Origin: an uncultured Saprospiraceae bacterium | GTDB lineage: Bacteria > Bacteroidota > Bacteroidia > Chitinophagales > Saprospiraceae | Direction of reading: 5' to 3' | NCBI GenBank assembly: GCA_937928045.1 | Contig: CALFWO010000061.1 | Span: 1-41,434, forward strand | DNA length: 41,434 bases | In this document: positions 28,001-36,548 of the stretch, one piece after another | Layout of the letters: each line of letters starts with the position of its first letter | How positions within the stretch are numbered: the stretch's first letter is position 1 | Program-made: the position numbers and the translations under genes | The notes under the pieces: model-generated | Database searches by the model: none | What the model saw: only the letters and a program-made list of their open reading frames with translations | What the model was told of the DNA's origin: nothing

Positions 28001-30208
28001 ATGCAAGTTACTCCAAAAAAAGGTTTCAAAGGTTTGATTGAGAATTGGCAAAGTGATTTAGTTGCAGCAGTTAGTGTCGCGTTAATCGCATTACCGCTAT
28101 CTTTAGGTATTGCATTAGCAGCAGGAGCACCAGCCATGTCTGGTATTTTTTCTGCTATCATAGGTGGTGTAGTAACAACACTTTATCGTGGTGGTCATAT
28201 TTCAGTAAATGGTCCAGCAAAAGGAGTTATTGCTGTAATTCTTTTAGGGATTACACTTATGGATGATGGAACTGGGCAAGCCTTTAATTATGTTTTGGCA
28301 GCCATAGTTGTATCGGGTGCCATTCAAGTATTGTTGGGCCTCCTAAAATTAGGCCGCTTAGCAAATATATTTCACTCATCGGTGATCCATGGGATTTTAG
28401 CTGCTATTGGGATTATTATTTTTGCTAAGCAAATACATGTTGCGTTAGGTACTTACTCTGGTAGCCCGAGTATCATACAAAATCTTGTTGATGCCATTGT
28501 TTATTTACCAAAGGCAAATCCTTTTGTGGTAATGATTTCATTTGTTGGATTGCTTTTACTATTATTTCATTCAAAGATTAGTTATCGGTTCTTCCATATA
28601 TTGCCAACACCAATTTGGGTAATTGCCATTTCGATTCCTTTTGTTTATGGATTCGATTTCTTTTCACCTCACATACTTTCCTTTTTCGGAAAAAATTATG
28701 AAGTAGGTCCTAACCTTTTATTAAGTATTCCTGACAATATATTGGATTCCATATTACACCCAAATTTTAGCAAGATTGATACTATTGAGTTTTGGACAAC
28801 AACATTTTCCATCTTAGTAATTACGAGTATTGAGTCATTGGCGATTGCCAAGGCAATTGACAAAATTGATCCCTACAAAAGAAAAACTGATTTGAATAAA
28901 GATTTGACCGGCATTGGATTAAGTACGATGACTGCAGGATTGATTGGAGGTTTACCAATTATTGCTGTAATAATTAGGAGTACAGTCAATGTTCATAACG
29001 GGGCTAAAACAAAATGGTCAAATATGTATCAAGGTCTGTTGTTGCTTCTATTTATTGTGATTCTTTCTCCAATATTGCAAAAAGTTCCTTTATGCGCATT
29101 TGCTATATTACTTGTCTATGCTGGTTTTAAATTAGCATCACCTGCCGTCTTTAAGCAAATTTACAGTCATGGTATTGAGCAATTGATTTTATTTGTGGGT
29201 ACGATGGTATTGACGCTTTATACCAACTTACTAATTGGATTGTTTGGAGGATTATTAATGGCATTGATCATCCATATACTTTTAGCACGAGTTTCTTTAC
29301 CAAGATTTTTTAAAATGATTTTTGATTCTGGTTCTAACTTAATGATGAAACAAGATGGTAGCTATGATCTAAAAATTAGAGGAATTGCAAATTTTTTAGG
29401 TCTTTTGAAGATCAATAATTTGGTTGCCCAAATTCCTGCAGGTACAAATGCCACAATTGATCTATCAGAGACAAGATTAGTTGGAACAACAGTTTTAGAG
29501 GATTTATATGATTTTCAAAAAGCCCATCAAAATACCGGTGGAGAAATTCTAATCAAAGGACTGGAAAGTCATATATCTTCTACCAACCACAACTTGGCCA
29601 CAAAAATTAATATTGATAACGCAGAACCACTTAACCGACGACAAAGTAATCTTAAGGAAATGGCTGAAAGTTATGGCCTAGATTTTCAATCTGAACCTGT
29701 TGAAAATTTGGAATATTTTAAATCTTTCTATTTTTTCAAAACTCGTCCAATTGAATCAGAAGCAAATCGTATATCTGATAGAGATAAAGACATGAACTTC
29801 AATCTCATTGATGTAACTTTTGAAGAAGGTGCTGATATTTTTCCTGACGAATACAACACGACCATTGGACTATTAAAACTTTCCTTTCCTATTCCGAAAT
29901 TCACCATAGAAAAAAGGGAATTCATAGATAGACTTTTACCAATATCAGAACATAGAAACATTGACTATTCTCTTTATGAAAATGCACCAAAGAACTATAT
30001 AGCAAAAGTTAAGAACATCCAAGAAATGGATACCTTTTTAAACGAAGAACTAAAAGCATTGATTACATTAAGTGGTCTAGATCATATCGAAAGCAACGGT
30101 CAAGCCATCCTTATTTTTAGCAACAATTTCATGTTGGCTCAAACAAAGGACTATATGAAAATGATTAAATTTATTAAAGATTTTAAAGCGATCATAAGGA
30201 AAGAATAG
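28001..30208 (+). CDS. SulP-family inorganic anion transporter with STAS and extra C-terminal domain
   Basis: The 735-residue protein begins with the SulP transmembrane core (about 1-440): SDLVAAVSVALIALPLSLGI, AGAPAMSGIFSAIIGG, SVNGPAKG (anion site region) and TSIESLAIAKAIDKIDPYKR. Residues about 456-560 form a STAS domain (IRGIANFLGLLKINNLVAQI, ATIDLSETRLVG). A further stretch of about 150 residues follows (FNLIDVTFEEGADIFPDE ... KFIKDFKAIIRKE) that I do not recognise. SulP proteins move sulfate, bicarbonate or other anions; substrate is open here. It starts 238 bp from the divergent bicupin gene. Sulfate from sulfated algal polysaccharides is one possible reason for the location, but no sulfatase gene is present. 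Confidence 0.88.
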   Translation: MQVTPKKGFKGLIENWQSDLVAAVSVALIALPLSLGIALAAGAPAMSGIFSAIIGGVVTTLYRGGHISVNGPAKGVIAVILLGITLMDDGTGQAFNYVLAAIVVSGAIQVLLGLLKLGRLANIFHSSVIHGILAAIGIIIFAKQIHVALGTYSGSPSIIQNLVDAIVYLPKANPFVVMISFVGLLLLLFHSKISYRFFHILPTPIWVIAISIPFVYGFDFFSPHILSFFGKNYEVGPNLLLSIPDNILDSILHPNFSKIDTIEFWTTTFSILVITSIESLAIAKAIDKIDPYKRKTDLNKDLTGIGLSTMTAGLIGGLPIIAVIIRSTVNVHNGAKTKWSNMYQGLLLLLFIVILSPILQKVPLCAFAILLVYAGFKLASPAVFKQIYSHGIEQLILFVGTMVLTLYTNLLIGLFGGLLMALIIHILLARVSLPRFFKMIFDSGSNLMMKQDGSYDLKIRGIANFLGLLKINNLVAQIPAGTNATIDLSETRLVGTTVLEDLYDFQKAHQNTGGEILIKGLESHISSTNHNLATKINIDNAEPLNRRQSNLKEMAESYGLDFQSEPVENLEYFKSFYFFKTRPIESEANRISDRDKDMNFNLIDVTFEEGADIFPDEYNTTIGLLKLSFPIPKFTIEKREFIDRLLPISEHRNIDYSLYENAPKNYIAKVKNIQEMDTFLNEELKALITLSGLDHIESNGQAILIFSNNFMLAQTKDYMKMIKFIKDFKAIIRKE

Positions 30209-30293
30209 CAAAAGAGTAGAGCGCTTTACAATATCAATTGTACATCAAATCCGATATGAACAGATCGATTTATCAAGGATAAAATTTTTATAA

Positions 30294-30638
30294 CTACTTT
30301 ACATTAATAACATAATCGCCCCAATCCGCAATAGCATTTACTATAGGCAATAGTGTGGCCCCTAATTCGGTGAGCGAATAGAATACTTTTAATGGAGGTT
30401 TTTTGTAAATCACTTCCCTCTTGATTATTTTATCTTCCTCTAGTTTTTTCAACTGTAAACTTAAAGTCCGTTCAGTAACCGTGGGCATAGCTTTACTTAA
30501 TTGGTTATATCTCAACTTTCCATCCTTTAGATGAAAAAGAATTACAGTTTTCCATTTGCCACCAATTATATTCATAGTCAAACTGGTGCAACAAGGATAA
30601 GTTTTTCCTAGATATTTTATTTCAGATTCTTTCTTCAT
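30294..30638 (-). CDS. HxlR-family winged-helix regulator
   Basis: The 114-residue protein has the HxlR layout: an N-terminal Cys pair (YPCCTSLTMNIIGGKW), the recognition helix (YNQLSKAMPTVTERTLSLQL), the wing (KREVIYKKPPLKVFYSLTE) and a C-terminal dimer helix (IVNAIADWGDYV). HxlR proteins often sense reactive electrophiles or oxidants through the N-terminal cysteine. It is divergent from the MDR reductase with 88 bp between start codons, the usual arrangement for a regulator and its target. Confidence 0.92.
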   Translation of the reverse strand: MKKESEIKYLGKTYPCCTSLTMNIIGGKWKTVILFHLKDGKLRYNQLSKAMPTVTERTLSLQLKKLEEDKIIKREVIYKKPPLKVFYSLTELGATLLPIVNAIADWGDYVINVK

Positions 30639-30726
30639 AAGGCACTATCATATTTGACCGTTATTGCAAATGTATTACACTTTAACTAATATTGCAACTA
30701 TCAATTTTATAGTACAATTTATTCCA
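30639..30726. promoter_or_regulatory. HxlR/MDR divergent control region with direct repeats
   Basis: The region holds two direct repeats of TATTGCAA at 30662-30669 and 30690-30697, and a second pair GCACTATCA (30642-30650) and GCAACTATCA (30694-30703). CATATTTG at 30649-30656 is one base off the TAnnTTTG -7 box on the plus strand. These are candidate binding sites for HxlR, by position only. Confidence 0.35.
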
Positions 30727-31722
30727 ATGAAAGCAATGATCCTCAATAAATATGGCAAGGATTCCATATTTGAACTTTCCGAAACCGAGAAACCACAACC
30801 AACCAAGAATGAAGTCCTTGTAAAAATAGCCGCATCCAGTGTTAATACGGTTGATACAATGATACGAGATATGGGTAAAGACCTCCCATTTTCTCCTGAT
30901 CTGCCAGCGATATTGGGGATGGATTTTGCCGGTACCGTGGAGGCTATTGGTGATGAAGTTACTTCTTTTAATATTGGTGATGAAGTTTATGGCTGTTCTG
31001 GTGGACTAGCAACACTTCCTGGTACACTTGCCGAATATATCTCAGCCGATTCGAACCTTATTGCTCGCAAGCCAAAAAATTTGACAATGAGAGAAGCTGC
31101 AGCTTTACCACTTGTTGCAATTACTGCTTATGAAGGCCTTGAAAGAGCTGGGGTAAAATCGGGACAAAAAGTTCTCGTTCATGGCGGATCTGGTGGCGTA
31201 GGACATGTTGCACTTCAATTGGCCAATTATTTCGGAGCCGATGTTTATTCAACTGGTGGTGGGACCAAACAGACTGAATTAATTGAACAACTAGGTGCCA
31301 CCGCAATCAACTATAAAACAGAGACGGTTGAAAACTACGTACAAAAGTATACCAATGGTAATGGCTTTGAAGTAGTTTATGACTCAGTCGGCGGCTCTAA
31401 TTTAATTAACTCATTCAATGCGGCCGCCCTCAATGCTCAAATTGCAACAACTGTTTCTTTACTTGAGTTAGATTTAACAATTGCGCATTTCAAAGGATTA
31501 ACCCTCCATGTTGTTTATATGCTCATCCCTATGATTCACAATCATAAAAGAACAGAGCACAATCGTATACTTGCTAAGATTACTGAGATTGTAGAGACTG
31601 GAAAATTGAAACCTATTTTGGATAAAAATAAATATGCTTTAACTGAAGTAGAAAAGGCATACAAAAGGTTGTCAAGCAAAGAGGGTATGGGAAAGGTAGT
31701 AATCGAAAATTTAACCTTCTAG
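30727..31722 (+). CDS. MDR-family NAD(P)H quinone/enone reductase
   Basis: With ATG 30727 the protein is 331 residues. It has the zinc-free medium-chain reductase pattern: KPQPTKNEVLVKIAASSVNT, ILGMDFAGTVEAIGDEV, AAALPLVAITAYEGL, and the nucleotide site VLVHGGSGGVGHVALQLA. The C-terminus KLKPILDKNKYALTEVEKAY is typical of quinone-oxidoreductase-like members. It reduces quinones or alpha,beta-unsaturated carbonyls. The frame is open to an ATG at 30664, but the extra 21 residues do not match the family. It is divergent from HxlR and its stop is two bases before the inferred start of the LLM gene, so the two are probably coupled. Confidence 0.9.
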   Translation: MKAMILNKYGKDSIFELSETEKPQPTKNEVLVKIAASSVNTVDTMIRDMGKDLPFSPDLPAILGMDFAGTVEAIGDEVTSFNIGDEVYGCSGGLATLPGTLAEYISADSNLIARKPKNLTMREAAALPLVAITAYEGLERAGVKSGQKVLVHGGSGGVGHVALQLANYFGADVYSTGGGTKQTELIEQLGATAINYKTETVENYVQKYTNGNGFEVVYDSVGGSNLINSFNAAALNAQIATTVSLLELDLTIAHFKGLTLHVVYMLIPMIHNHKRTEHNRILAKITEIVETGKLKPILDKNKYALTEVEKAYKRLSSKEGMGKVVIENLTF

Positions 31723-31724
31723 TT

Positions 31725-32678
31725 CTGAAAAATTCATTCCAACAAATTAATAAAGGGTTTAATGAAGTTTTTAAACCTAACAGACTGAGCATTGGACTAG
31801 TGGTGCCCATTGAGGAATACAGCCAAAGCCCTGTGCCAAGCATGCTGAACCATTTAGAGCGAGTGGAACTTGCAGAACAACTTGGATTTAAGGCGGTATG
31901 GGTTAGGGATGTGCCTATGAATGTTCCAACATTTGGTGATGCCGGACAAACCTATGACCCATTTACCTATTTAGGTTATTTAGCTGGAAGAACAAATAAA
32001 ATTGTACTTGGAATTTCAAGTATTGCTTTGCCATTACGTCATCCATTACATATCGCTAAGTCCGCAGCGACGATAGATAATTTAACTAAGGGAAGGTTCA
32101 TAATGGGTGTTGCGTCAGGTGATCGCTATGAAGAATATCCTGCCATGAATTTTGACTACCAAGGCAGAGGCGAAGCATTCAGGGAGGCATTTGATTATAT
32201 CCAAAAAATGCAATTAGATTTCCCTGAATTTGAATCCAAAAAATTTGGAAAACTAAATGGCCAAATGGATGCATTACCTAAACCTTACGGAAGCAAAATT
32301 CCAATGTTAATTACTGGACATAGTCAGCAGAGTAAGGAGTGGATCGCAAAGAATGGCGATGGTTGGATGTATTATCCCAGAAATCTTTACATGCAAAAAC
32401 TAAATATAGAGGAGTGGAGAGGTTTAATTTCTAGTACACATGATTTTAGCAAACCATTTTTACAACCATTATACGTCGATTTACAGACGAATGATGATTT
32501 CAAACCAGTAGGCATCCATCTTGGTATAAGAACAGGAATTAATTACCTGATCGAATATCTTTTTGAATTGCAATCCATTGGTGTTAACCACATTGCGCTT
32601 AATTTAAGATTTAACACCAATGTTATAGAGAAAACTTTAGAACAGCTTGCAAAAAAAGTATTGAGCAAGTTCAACTAG
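31725..32678 (+). CDS. LLM-class flavin-dependent oxidoreductase (luciferase-like, BA3436 type) with a non-ATG start
   Basis: The protein has the luciferase-like monooxygenase fold signals: LGFKAVWVRDVPMNVPTFGD, DPFTYLGYLAGRTNKIVLG, LPLRHPLHIAKSAATIDNL, GRFIMGVASGDRYEEYPAM and a late HIALNLRF. WVRDVPMNVPTFGDAGQ is characteristic of the BA3436-type family. The first usual start codon, GTG 31800, cuts off strand 1. The frame upstream reads LKNSFQQINKGFNEVFKPNR then LSIGLVVPIEEYSQSPVP, which fits the family N-terminus, and reaches a CTG at 31725 three bases after the MDR stop. I list 31725 (317 residues) as the best start; ATT 31746 is an alternative. Substrate unknown. Confidence 0.8.
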   Translation: MKNSFQQINKGFNEVFKPNRLSIGLVVPIEEYSQSPVPSMLNHLERVELAEQLGFKAVWVRDVPMNVPTFGDAGQTYDPFTYLGYLAGRTNKIVLGISSIALPLRHPLHIAKSAATIDNLTKGRFIMGVASGDRYEEYPAMNFDYQGRGEAFREAFDYIQKMQLDFPEFESKKFGKLNGQMDALPKPYGSKIPMLITGHSQQSKEWIAKNGDGWMYYPRNLYMQKLNIEEWRGLISSTHDFSKPFLQPLYVDLQTNDDFKPVGIHLGIRTGINYLIEYLFELQSIGVNHIALNLRFNTNVIEKTLEQLAKKVLSKFN

Positions 32679-32751
32679 TCATACGCTTTTAGTTAGTCGC
32701 CCCATTTAATTTTACAAAAAAATCGTTCAACTATTTATTTAAAATTGGAAT

Positions 32752-33831
32752 ATGTTTGTCAAAAAAATATACCCTATATCCACTGTACTTAATTGGACTC
32801 GCAGATATATCTATTACTTTATAGTCATCTCGCTCGTGCCAGTATTGTTGTATGAATTCGCTGACTGGAAATGGCTGCATCTTCCTTGGAGGCCCATAGG
32901 ACTAGTAGGAACCGCTCTAGCATTTATTAGTGGATTTAAAAATAACGCTTCTTACGATAGACTTTGGGAAGCTCGTAAAATATATGGTGGTATCGTAAAT
33001 GCATCAAGGTTACTAGCTACTATGGTTAATGATTTTATAACAAATGAACATACTTCAAGAAATTATACAGAAGAAGAATTCTTCGATATAAAACGAAGAA
33101 TAATATTTCGACATATAGCATGGATGACTGCTCTTCGACACGCTTTAAGAACAAAAAAAGCATGGGAAACAACCAATAGTAATAAGTCAGATAAAGAACA
33201 TATGAAAGAAATACATGTTAAAGAATATCATTTGGCCTTGAATGAGGAGCTTACTGGGTACTTGTCGAAAGTTGAAAAAGAAACTATATTAAATATGACC
33301 AATAAGCAGACCGCCGCATTAAATTTACAATCAAAACATTTCAAAGAGTTGAAATTAAATGGATTGATCGATGATTTTAGACACATGGAATTTAAAAATA
33401 TAATTGGCGAATTTTTCACATTACAAGGTAAAGCGGAAAGAATAAAGAATTTCCCATACCCAAGACAATTTGCCACACTAAATTTATTTTTTGTCTGGAT
33501 ATTTATATTTCTTTTGCCTTTCGGATTGATGCATGAATTTGATCAAATAGGTACATCATTAATAAATATGGATCACAAAAGTAATTCCTTTCAATTTATC
33601 GCGCAAAACTTTGTATGGTTCACAATACCTTTTAGTATAGTTATTTCGTGGATTTTCATGCTTATTGAAAGAGTAGGAGATGTCTCTGAGAATCCTTTTG
33701 AAGGTATGAGCAATGATGTGCCCATCACGACCATCTCACGTGGTATTGAAATAGACATTAGGGAAATGATAGGAGAAAATAAGAAATTTATTCCTGCATC
33801 CCATCCCCAACATGCGAATACTCAAATGTAG
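32752..33831 (+). CDS. Bestrophin-family ion channel (second copy)
   Basis: The 359-residue protein is paralogous to the gene at 5259-6293. It keeps VGTALAFISGFKNNASYDRL, WEARKIYGGIVNASR, the IDDFRHMEFKNIIGEFFTLQ segment, the late helices (LFFVWIFIFLLPFGLMHEF; FTIPFSIVISWIFMLIERV) and the acidic GDVSENPFEGMSNDVP. The differences are a longer loop before the last helix (IGTSLINMDHKSNSFQFIAQ) and a different C-terminal tail. It is 73 bp after the LLM gene and 29 bp before an SDR gene in the same direction, repeating the SDR neighbourhood of the first copy. Confidence 0.9.
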   Translation: MFVKKIYPISTVLNWTRRYIYYFIVISLVPVLLYEFADWKWLHLPWRPIGLVGTALAFISGFKNNASYDRLWEARKIYGGIVNASRLLATMVNDFITNEHTSRNYTEEEFFDIKRRIIFRHIAWMTALRHALRTKKAWETTNSNKSDKEHMKEIHVKEYHLALNEELTGYLSKVEKETILNMTNKQTAALNLQSKHFKELKLNGLIDDFRHMEFKNIIGEFFTLQGKAERIKNFPYPRQFATLNLFFVWIFIFLLPFGLMHEFDQIGTSLINMDHKSNSFQFIAQNFVWFTIPFSIVISWIFMLIERVGDVSENPFEGMSNDVPITTISRGIEIDIREMIGENKKFIPASHPQHANTQM

Positions 33832-33860
33832 CTACATTTCAACACTTAAATTTATTAAAA

Positions 33861-34667
33861 ATGAATATTTTAATCACCGGAAGCACAGATGGCATCGGTA
33901 AATTAGCGGCTATTAAAATGGCTAAAGATGGTCATCAAATTTATCTACACGGAAGAAATATAGACAAATTAAATAAAGTTATTTCCGAGGTAAAACTTGA
34001 ATCAAACAATGACAAAATTGATGGCTTTGTTGCAGATTTCTCAGACCTAGATCAGGTAAGAAGAATGTCCATGGAAATTAATGAAAAAATTTCTAGCCTA
34101 GATGTGGTGATCAACAATGCTGGTATATTTAAATCACCTCAGCCAATTACTAAAGCCGGATATGATATTCGTGTCGTGGTTAACTTTTTTGCACCAATTT
34201 TATTAACTAACGCCATTCTTGATAAAATTAGCAAAGGTAGATCTCCAAGGATTATTAATTTAAGCTCTGCTGCTCAAAGCCCCGTATCAATGGATCTACT
34301 GGGAGGAGATATCAAAGTGTCAGATCAAGAAGCTTACGCGCAAAGTAAGCTTGCTTTACTCATGTGGTCATTCTATTTGGCTAAAAAAAACAATAATGTT
34401 GCGATAGTGGCATTAAATCCTGGCTCATTGTTAAATACAAATATGGTGAAAGAGGCGTACGGGAAATTTTGGTCCTCTGCCGACAAAGGAGCTAATATTA
34501 TCTATGAGCTGGCTACCATTAAAGGTACTGAAGAGATTGACGGCAAATACTTCGATAATGATAGAGGTGCATTTGGATTAGCGCATCCCGATGCTTATGA
34601 CAACGAAAAAATAAATGAATTGATGAAAAAAGCAAACAACGAAATCAGTGTAAATAAGCAAATCTAA
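33861..34667 (+). CDS. Short-chain dehydrogenase/reductase
   Basis: The 268-residue protein has the dinucleotide motif TGSTDGIG at residues 6-13, the NNAG motif (DVVINNAGIF), catalytic Ser (NLSSAAQS) and the YxxxK pair (AYAQSKLALL). The C-terminal part (GTEEIDGKYFDNDRGAFGLA) resembles SDRs related to retinol dehydrogenase-like proteins, as does the SDR at 4286. It is 29 bp downstream of the second bestrophin and 101 bp before the TetR gene. Confidence 0.88.
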   Translation: MNILITGSTDGIGKLAAIKMAKDGHQIYLHGRNIDKLNKVISEVKLESNNDKIDGFVADFSDLDQVRRMSMEINEKISSLDVVINNAGIFKSPQPITKAGYDIRVVVNFFAPILLTNAILDKISKGRSPRIINLSSAAQSPVSMDLLGGDIKVSDQEAYAQSKLALLMWSFYLAKKNNNVAIVALNPGSLLNTNMVKEAYGKFWSSADKGANIIYELATIKGTEEIDGKYFDNDRGAFGLAHPDAYDNEKINELMKKANNEISVNKQI

Positions 34668-34727
34668 AATTTCCAATAAAATTCCGGTTAGTTTGAAATA
34701 AATATATCCGCACATCAAAACAAATAG

Positions 34728-34741
34728 ACAGACTTGTCTGT
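34728..34741. promoter_or_regulatory. TetR operator 1 (palindrome ACAGACTTGTCTGT)
   Basis: The 14-bp perfect palindrome ACAGAC-TT-GTCTGT lies 15 bp upstream of the -7 box of the tetR-family gene, where it would cover the -33 region. The same core recurs upstream of the SDR gene at 35383 and I saw it nowhere else in the window. Confidence 0.8.
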
Positions 34742-34756
34742 TAAAGATATTTAATT

Positions 34757-34764
34757 TATATTTG
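34757..34764 (+). promoter_or_regulatory. Putative -7 box TATATTTG for the tetR-family gene
   Basis: TATATTTG matches the Bacteroidota -7 box TAnnTTTG exactly and ends five bases before the GTG start at 34769. Transcription from it would give a leaderless or nearly leaderless message. Operator 1 lies just upstream. Confidence 0.55.
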
Positions 34765-34768
34765 CACT

Positions 34769-35329
34769 GTGAAAAGAATTGATCTAAGAGAAAAAATTAT
34801 TCAAACTGCTGCGACGTTATTCTATCGCAATGGATATAATTCTACGGGTATCAACGAAATAATTCGAGACTCAGGTATTGCGAAAGCAACACTTTATAGC
34901 CATTTCAGATCTAAAGAGGAGCTTTGTCTTTCCTATTTACAGTATATGAATGGAAAATTTTTAGAAGAAATTAAAGAGTTTTGCTATTCGCAAAAAGAAA
35001 ACAAGTCACGTATACTCCTAATTTTTGATTTCTTGGAAACATTTTATAACGACAGTAATTTTAATGGTTGCTGGTGCCTGAAAACCATGGCTGAAATACC
35101 TAAAGACGACAAAAGAATAAAAAAAGAAATTCAAAACCAAAAAAATCAATTCATCAGTTTTATTAATGAATTGTCAGAAATTAACTTTAAAGGAAAAAGT
35201 TCAAAGATTAGAAATTCTAAGGTAAGACAAATATACCTGCTATATGAAAGTGCTGTGGGAGAAAGTCATTTACATCAAATGAATTGGCCAATTAAAGAAG
35301 CGAAAAATATTTGTGCTCAAATAATCTAA
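34769..35329 (+). CDS. TetR/AcrR-family repressor
   Basis: The 186-residue protein starts at GTG 34769. The N-terminal helix-turn-helix domain is typical (REKIIQTAATLFYRNGYNST, GINEIIRDSGIAKATLYSHF, RSKEELC). The C-terminal ligand-binding domain contains FNGCWCLKTMAEIP, and an E-x-H segment near the end (GESHLHQMNWP); two Cys around residue 108 could be functional. The gene is flanked by two copies of a palindrome that fit one operator for its own promoter and one for the SDR gene downstream, so it most likely represses itself and that SDR. Confidence 0.92.
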   Translation: MKRIDLREKIIQTAATLFYRNGYNSTGINEIIRDSGIAKATLYSHFRSKEELCLSYLQYMNGKFLEEIKEFCYSQKENKSRILLIFDFLETFYNDSNFNGCWCLKTMAEIPKDDKRIKKEIQNQKNQFISFINELSEINFKGKSSKIRNSKVRQIYLLYESAVGESHLHQMNWPIKEAKNICAQII

Positions 35330-35346
35330 AAAATTTATTTACAACC

Positions 35347-35364
35347 AGACAGACTTGTCTGTCT
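35347..35364. promoter_or_regulatory. TetR operator 2 (18-bp palindrome)
   Basis: AGACAGAC-TT-GTCTGTCT is a perfect 18-bp palindrome with the same core as operator 1. It ends 18 bp before the ATG of the SDR gene at 35383, so a bound repressor would block its transcription. Confidence 0.82.
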
Positions 35365-35382
35365 ACTGATTAACATCATATT

Positions 35383-36129
35383 ATGACAGAATTTAAGAAC
35401 AAAGTTGCCATCATCATAGGTGGTACAAGTGGTATAGGAAGAGCCACCACACAACAATTACTAGATAACGATGCTGTTGTGCATATTGTAGGAAGAAATC
35501 CACAAAAAGTTCCTGACGCACCTAATCTGATAAAACATCAAATTGATATCACAAATAAAGCTGAAGTAAATAATTTGATTTCTGAAATCGACGATATGTC
35601 AAACGTTGATTACTTGGTAAATGCTTCTGGAATCTTTGGCCCAAAGCCATTTTTAGATCACACAACGGAAGATTATGATTCCTACTTAGACCTAAACAGA
35701 GGATTTTTCTTTCTGACTCAAGCAACCGCCAAGACAATGCAAAAAAGTGGTGGTGGCTCAATTGTTAATGTTGGTTCTATGTGGGCCAAACAGGCCATTA
35801 AAGCAACCCCTTCATCTGCATATTCAATGCAAAAGGCCGGTTTACATTCTCTAACACAACATTTGGCTATGGAGTTATCAGAATTTAATATTAGGGTTAA
35901 TGCTGTTTCCCCTGCTGTTGTAAACACTCCGGTATACCATGGAGTTTTTGGCGGCAAAGATGAAGCCGAAGAAGCCTTAAAGGGTTTTAATGGATTTCAC
36001 CCAATTGGTAGAAATGGAACTCCTGATGATATTGCCAATAGCATCTTATTTTTACTCTCAGATAAGGCTTCTTGGGTAACTGGTGCAATTTGGGACACAG
36101 ACGGAGGAGTTATCGCTGGAAGAAACTAA
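35383..36129 (+). CDS. Classical SDR oxidoreductase, TetR-controlled
   Basis: The 248-residue protein has GGTSGIG at about residues 13-19, NASG in place of NNAG, catalytic Ser (NVGSMWAKQ) and YxxxK ([11 protein letters not shown]), plus the C-terminal [20 protein letters not shown] of classical 250-residue SDRs with 3-oxoacyl-reductase-like architecture. Operator 2 lies just upstream, so it is the likely main target of the adjacent TetR protein. A role in reducing a toxic or signalling carbonyl that is also the TetR ligand is inference. Confidence 0.9.
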   Translation: MTEFKNKVAIIIGGTSGIGRATTQQLLDNDAVVHIVGRNPQKVPDAPNLIKHQIDITNKAEVNNLISEIDDMSNVDYLVNASGIFGPKPFLDHTTEDYDSYLDLNRGFFFLTQATAKTMQKSGGGSIVNVGSMWAKQAIKATPSSAYSMQKAGLHSLTQHLAMELSEFNIRVNAVSPAVVNTPVYHGVFGGKDEAEEALKGFNGFHPIGRNGTPDDIANSILFLLSDKASWVTGAIWDTDGGVIAGRN

Positions 36130-36146
36130 AAATTATAAACTACAAG

Positions 36147-36192
36147 ATGTGTGATGAATGATCAGTTTTCGAGTGGATCATTTATCATACAT
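36147..36192 (+). terminator. Intrinsic terminator after the TetR-controlled SDR
   Basis: The arms at 36147-36163 and 36176-36192 pair over 17 positions, two of them G:U in RNA, around a 12-base loop. They start 17 bp after the SDR stop. A short T-rich run (TATGTTTT) follows. Confidence 0.6.
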
Positions 36193-36313
36193 TATGTTTT
36201 AAATTACATTGGGGGATTTGGAAATTAAAATTTTGATTTATTATTTTTGAATACTTCTACACAGTGCCTTAAAATCAATATTAATTTTCCTTTCTTATTC
36301 AATATTCTAATTA

Positions 36314-36442
36314 CTAATGCTCAACTTCTTTATCACTTATATTAGAAGAGGAAGTAATATCAAGAGTACCTGCATTCAAATTTTTGATTAAAGAACCGTT
36401 TGGTAGATTTGGAAAAGTATCACGTCTGAAATATGGATGGAA
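36314..36442 (-). pseudogene. Possible C-terminal remnant of a decayed gene
   Basis: On the minus strand a 42-codon frame reads FHPYFRRDTFPNLPNGSLIK, continues LNAGTLDITSSSNISDKEVEH and stops. A TGA closes it upstream, but a neighbouring frame there reads FCGHAINDSIHIS, as if one frameshift separated two parts of the same protein. The residue pattern looks like real protein, yet I do not recognise a family and chance cannot be excluded. Confidence 0.22.
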
Positions 36443-36548
36443 TCATTGATAGCATGACCACAAAACTGTAGCGTTTAATAACTTTACTTAAAAATTGGGT
36501 ATTAAGCATACATCGTAAATTCGAAGAGCCTAATGTAGTCACGATTAT

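Larger units (their letters stand above)
36130..36548. other. Intergenic region between convergent genes
   Basis: It contains the SDR terminator and a possible decayed coding fragment on the minus strand (36314-36442). I see nothing else of note. Confidence 0.5.

Noticed and set aside
34728-35364. Two similar palindromes around the TetR gene as insertion-sequence ends
   Set aside because: Each copy is itself a palindrome placed at a promoter position, there is no transposase, and the enclosed gene is a repressor; operators explain them better.
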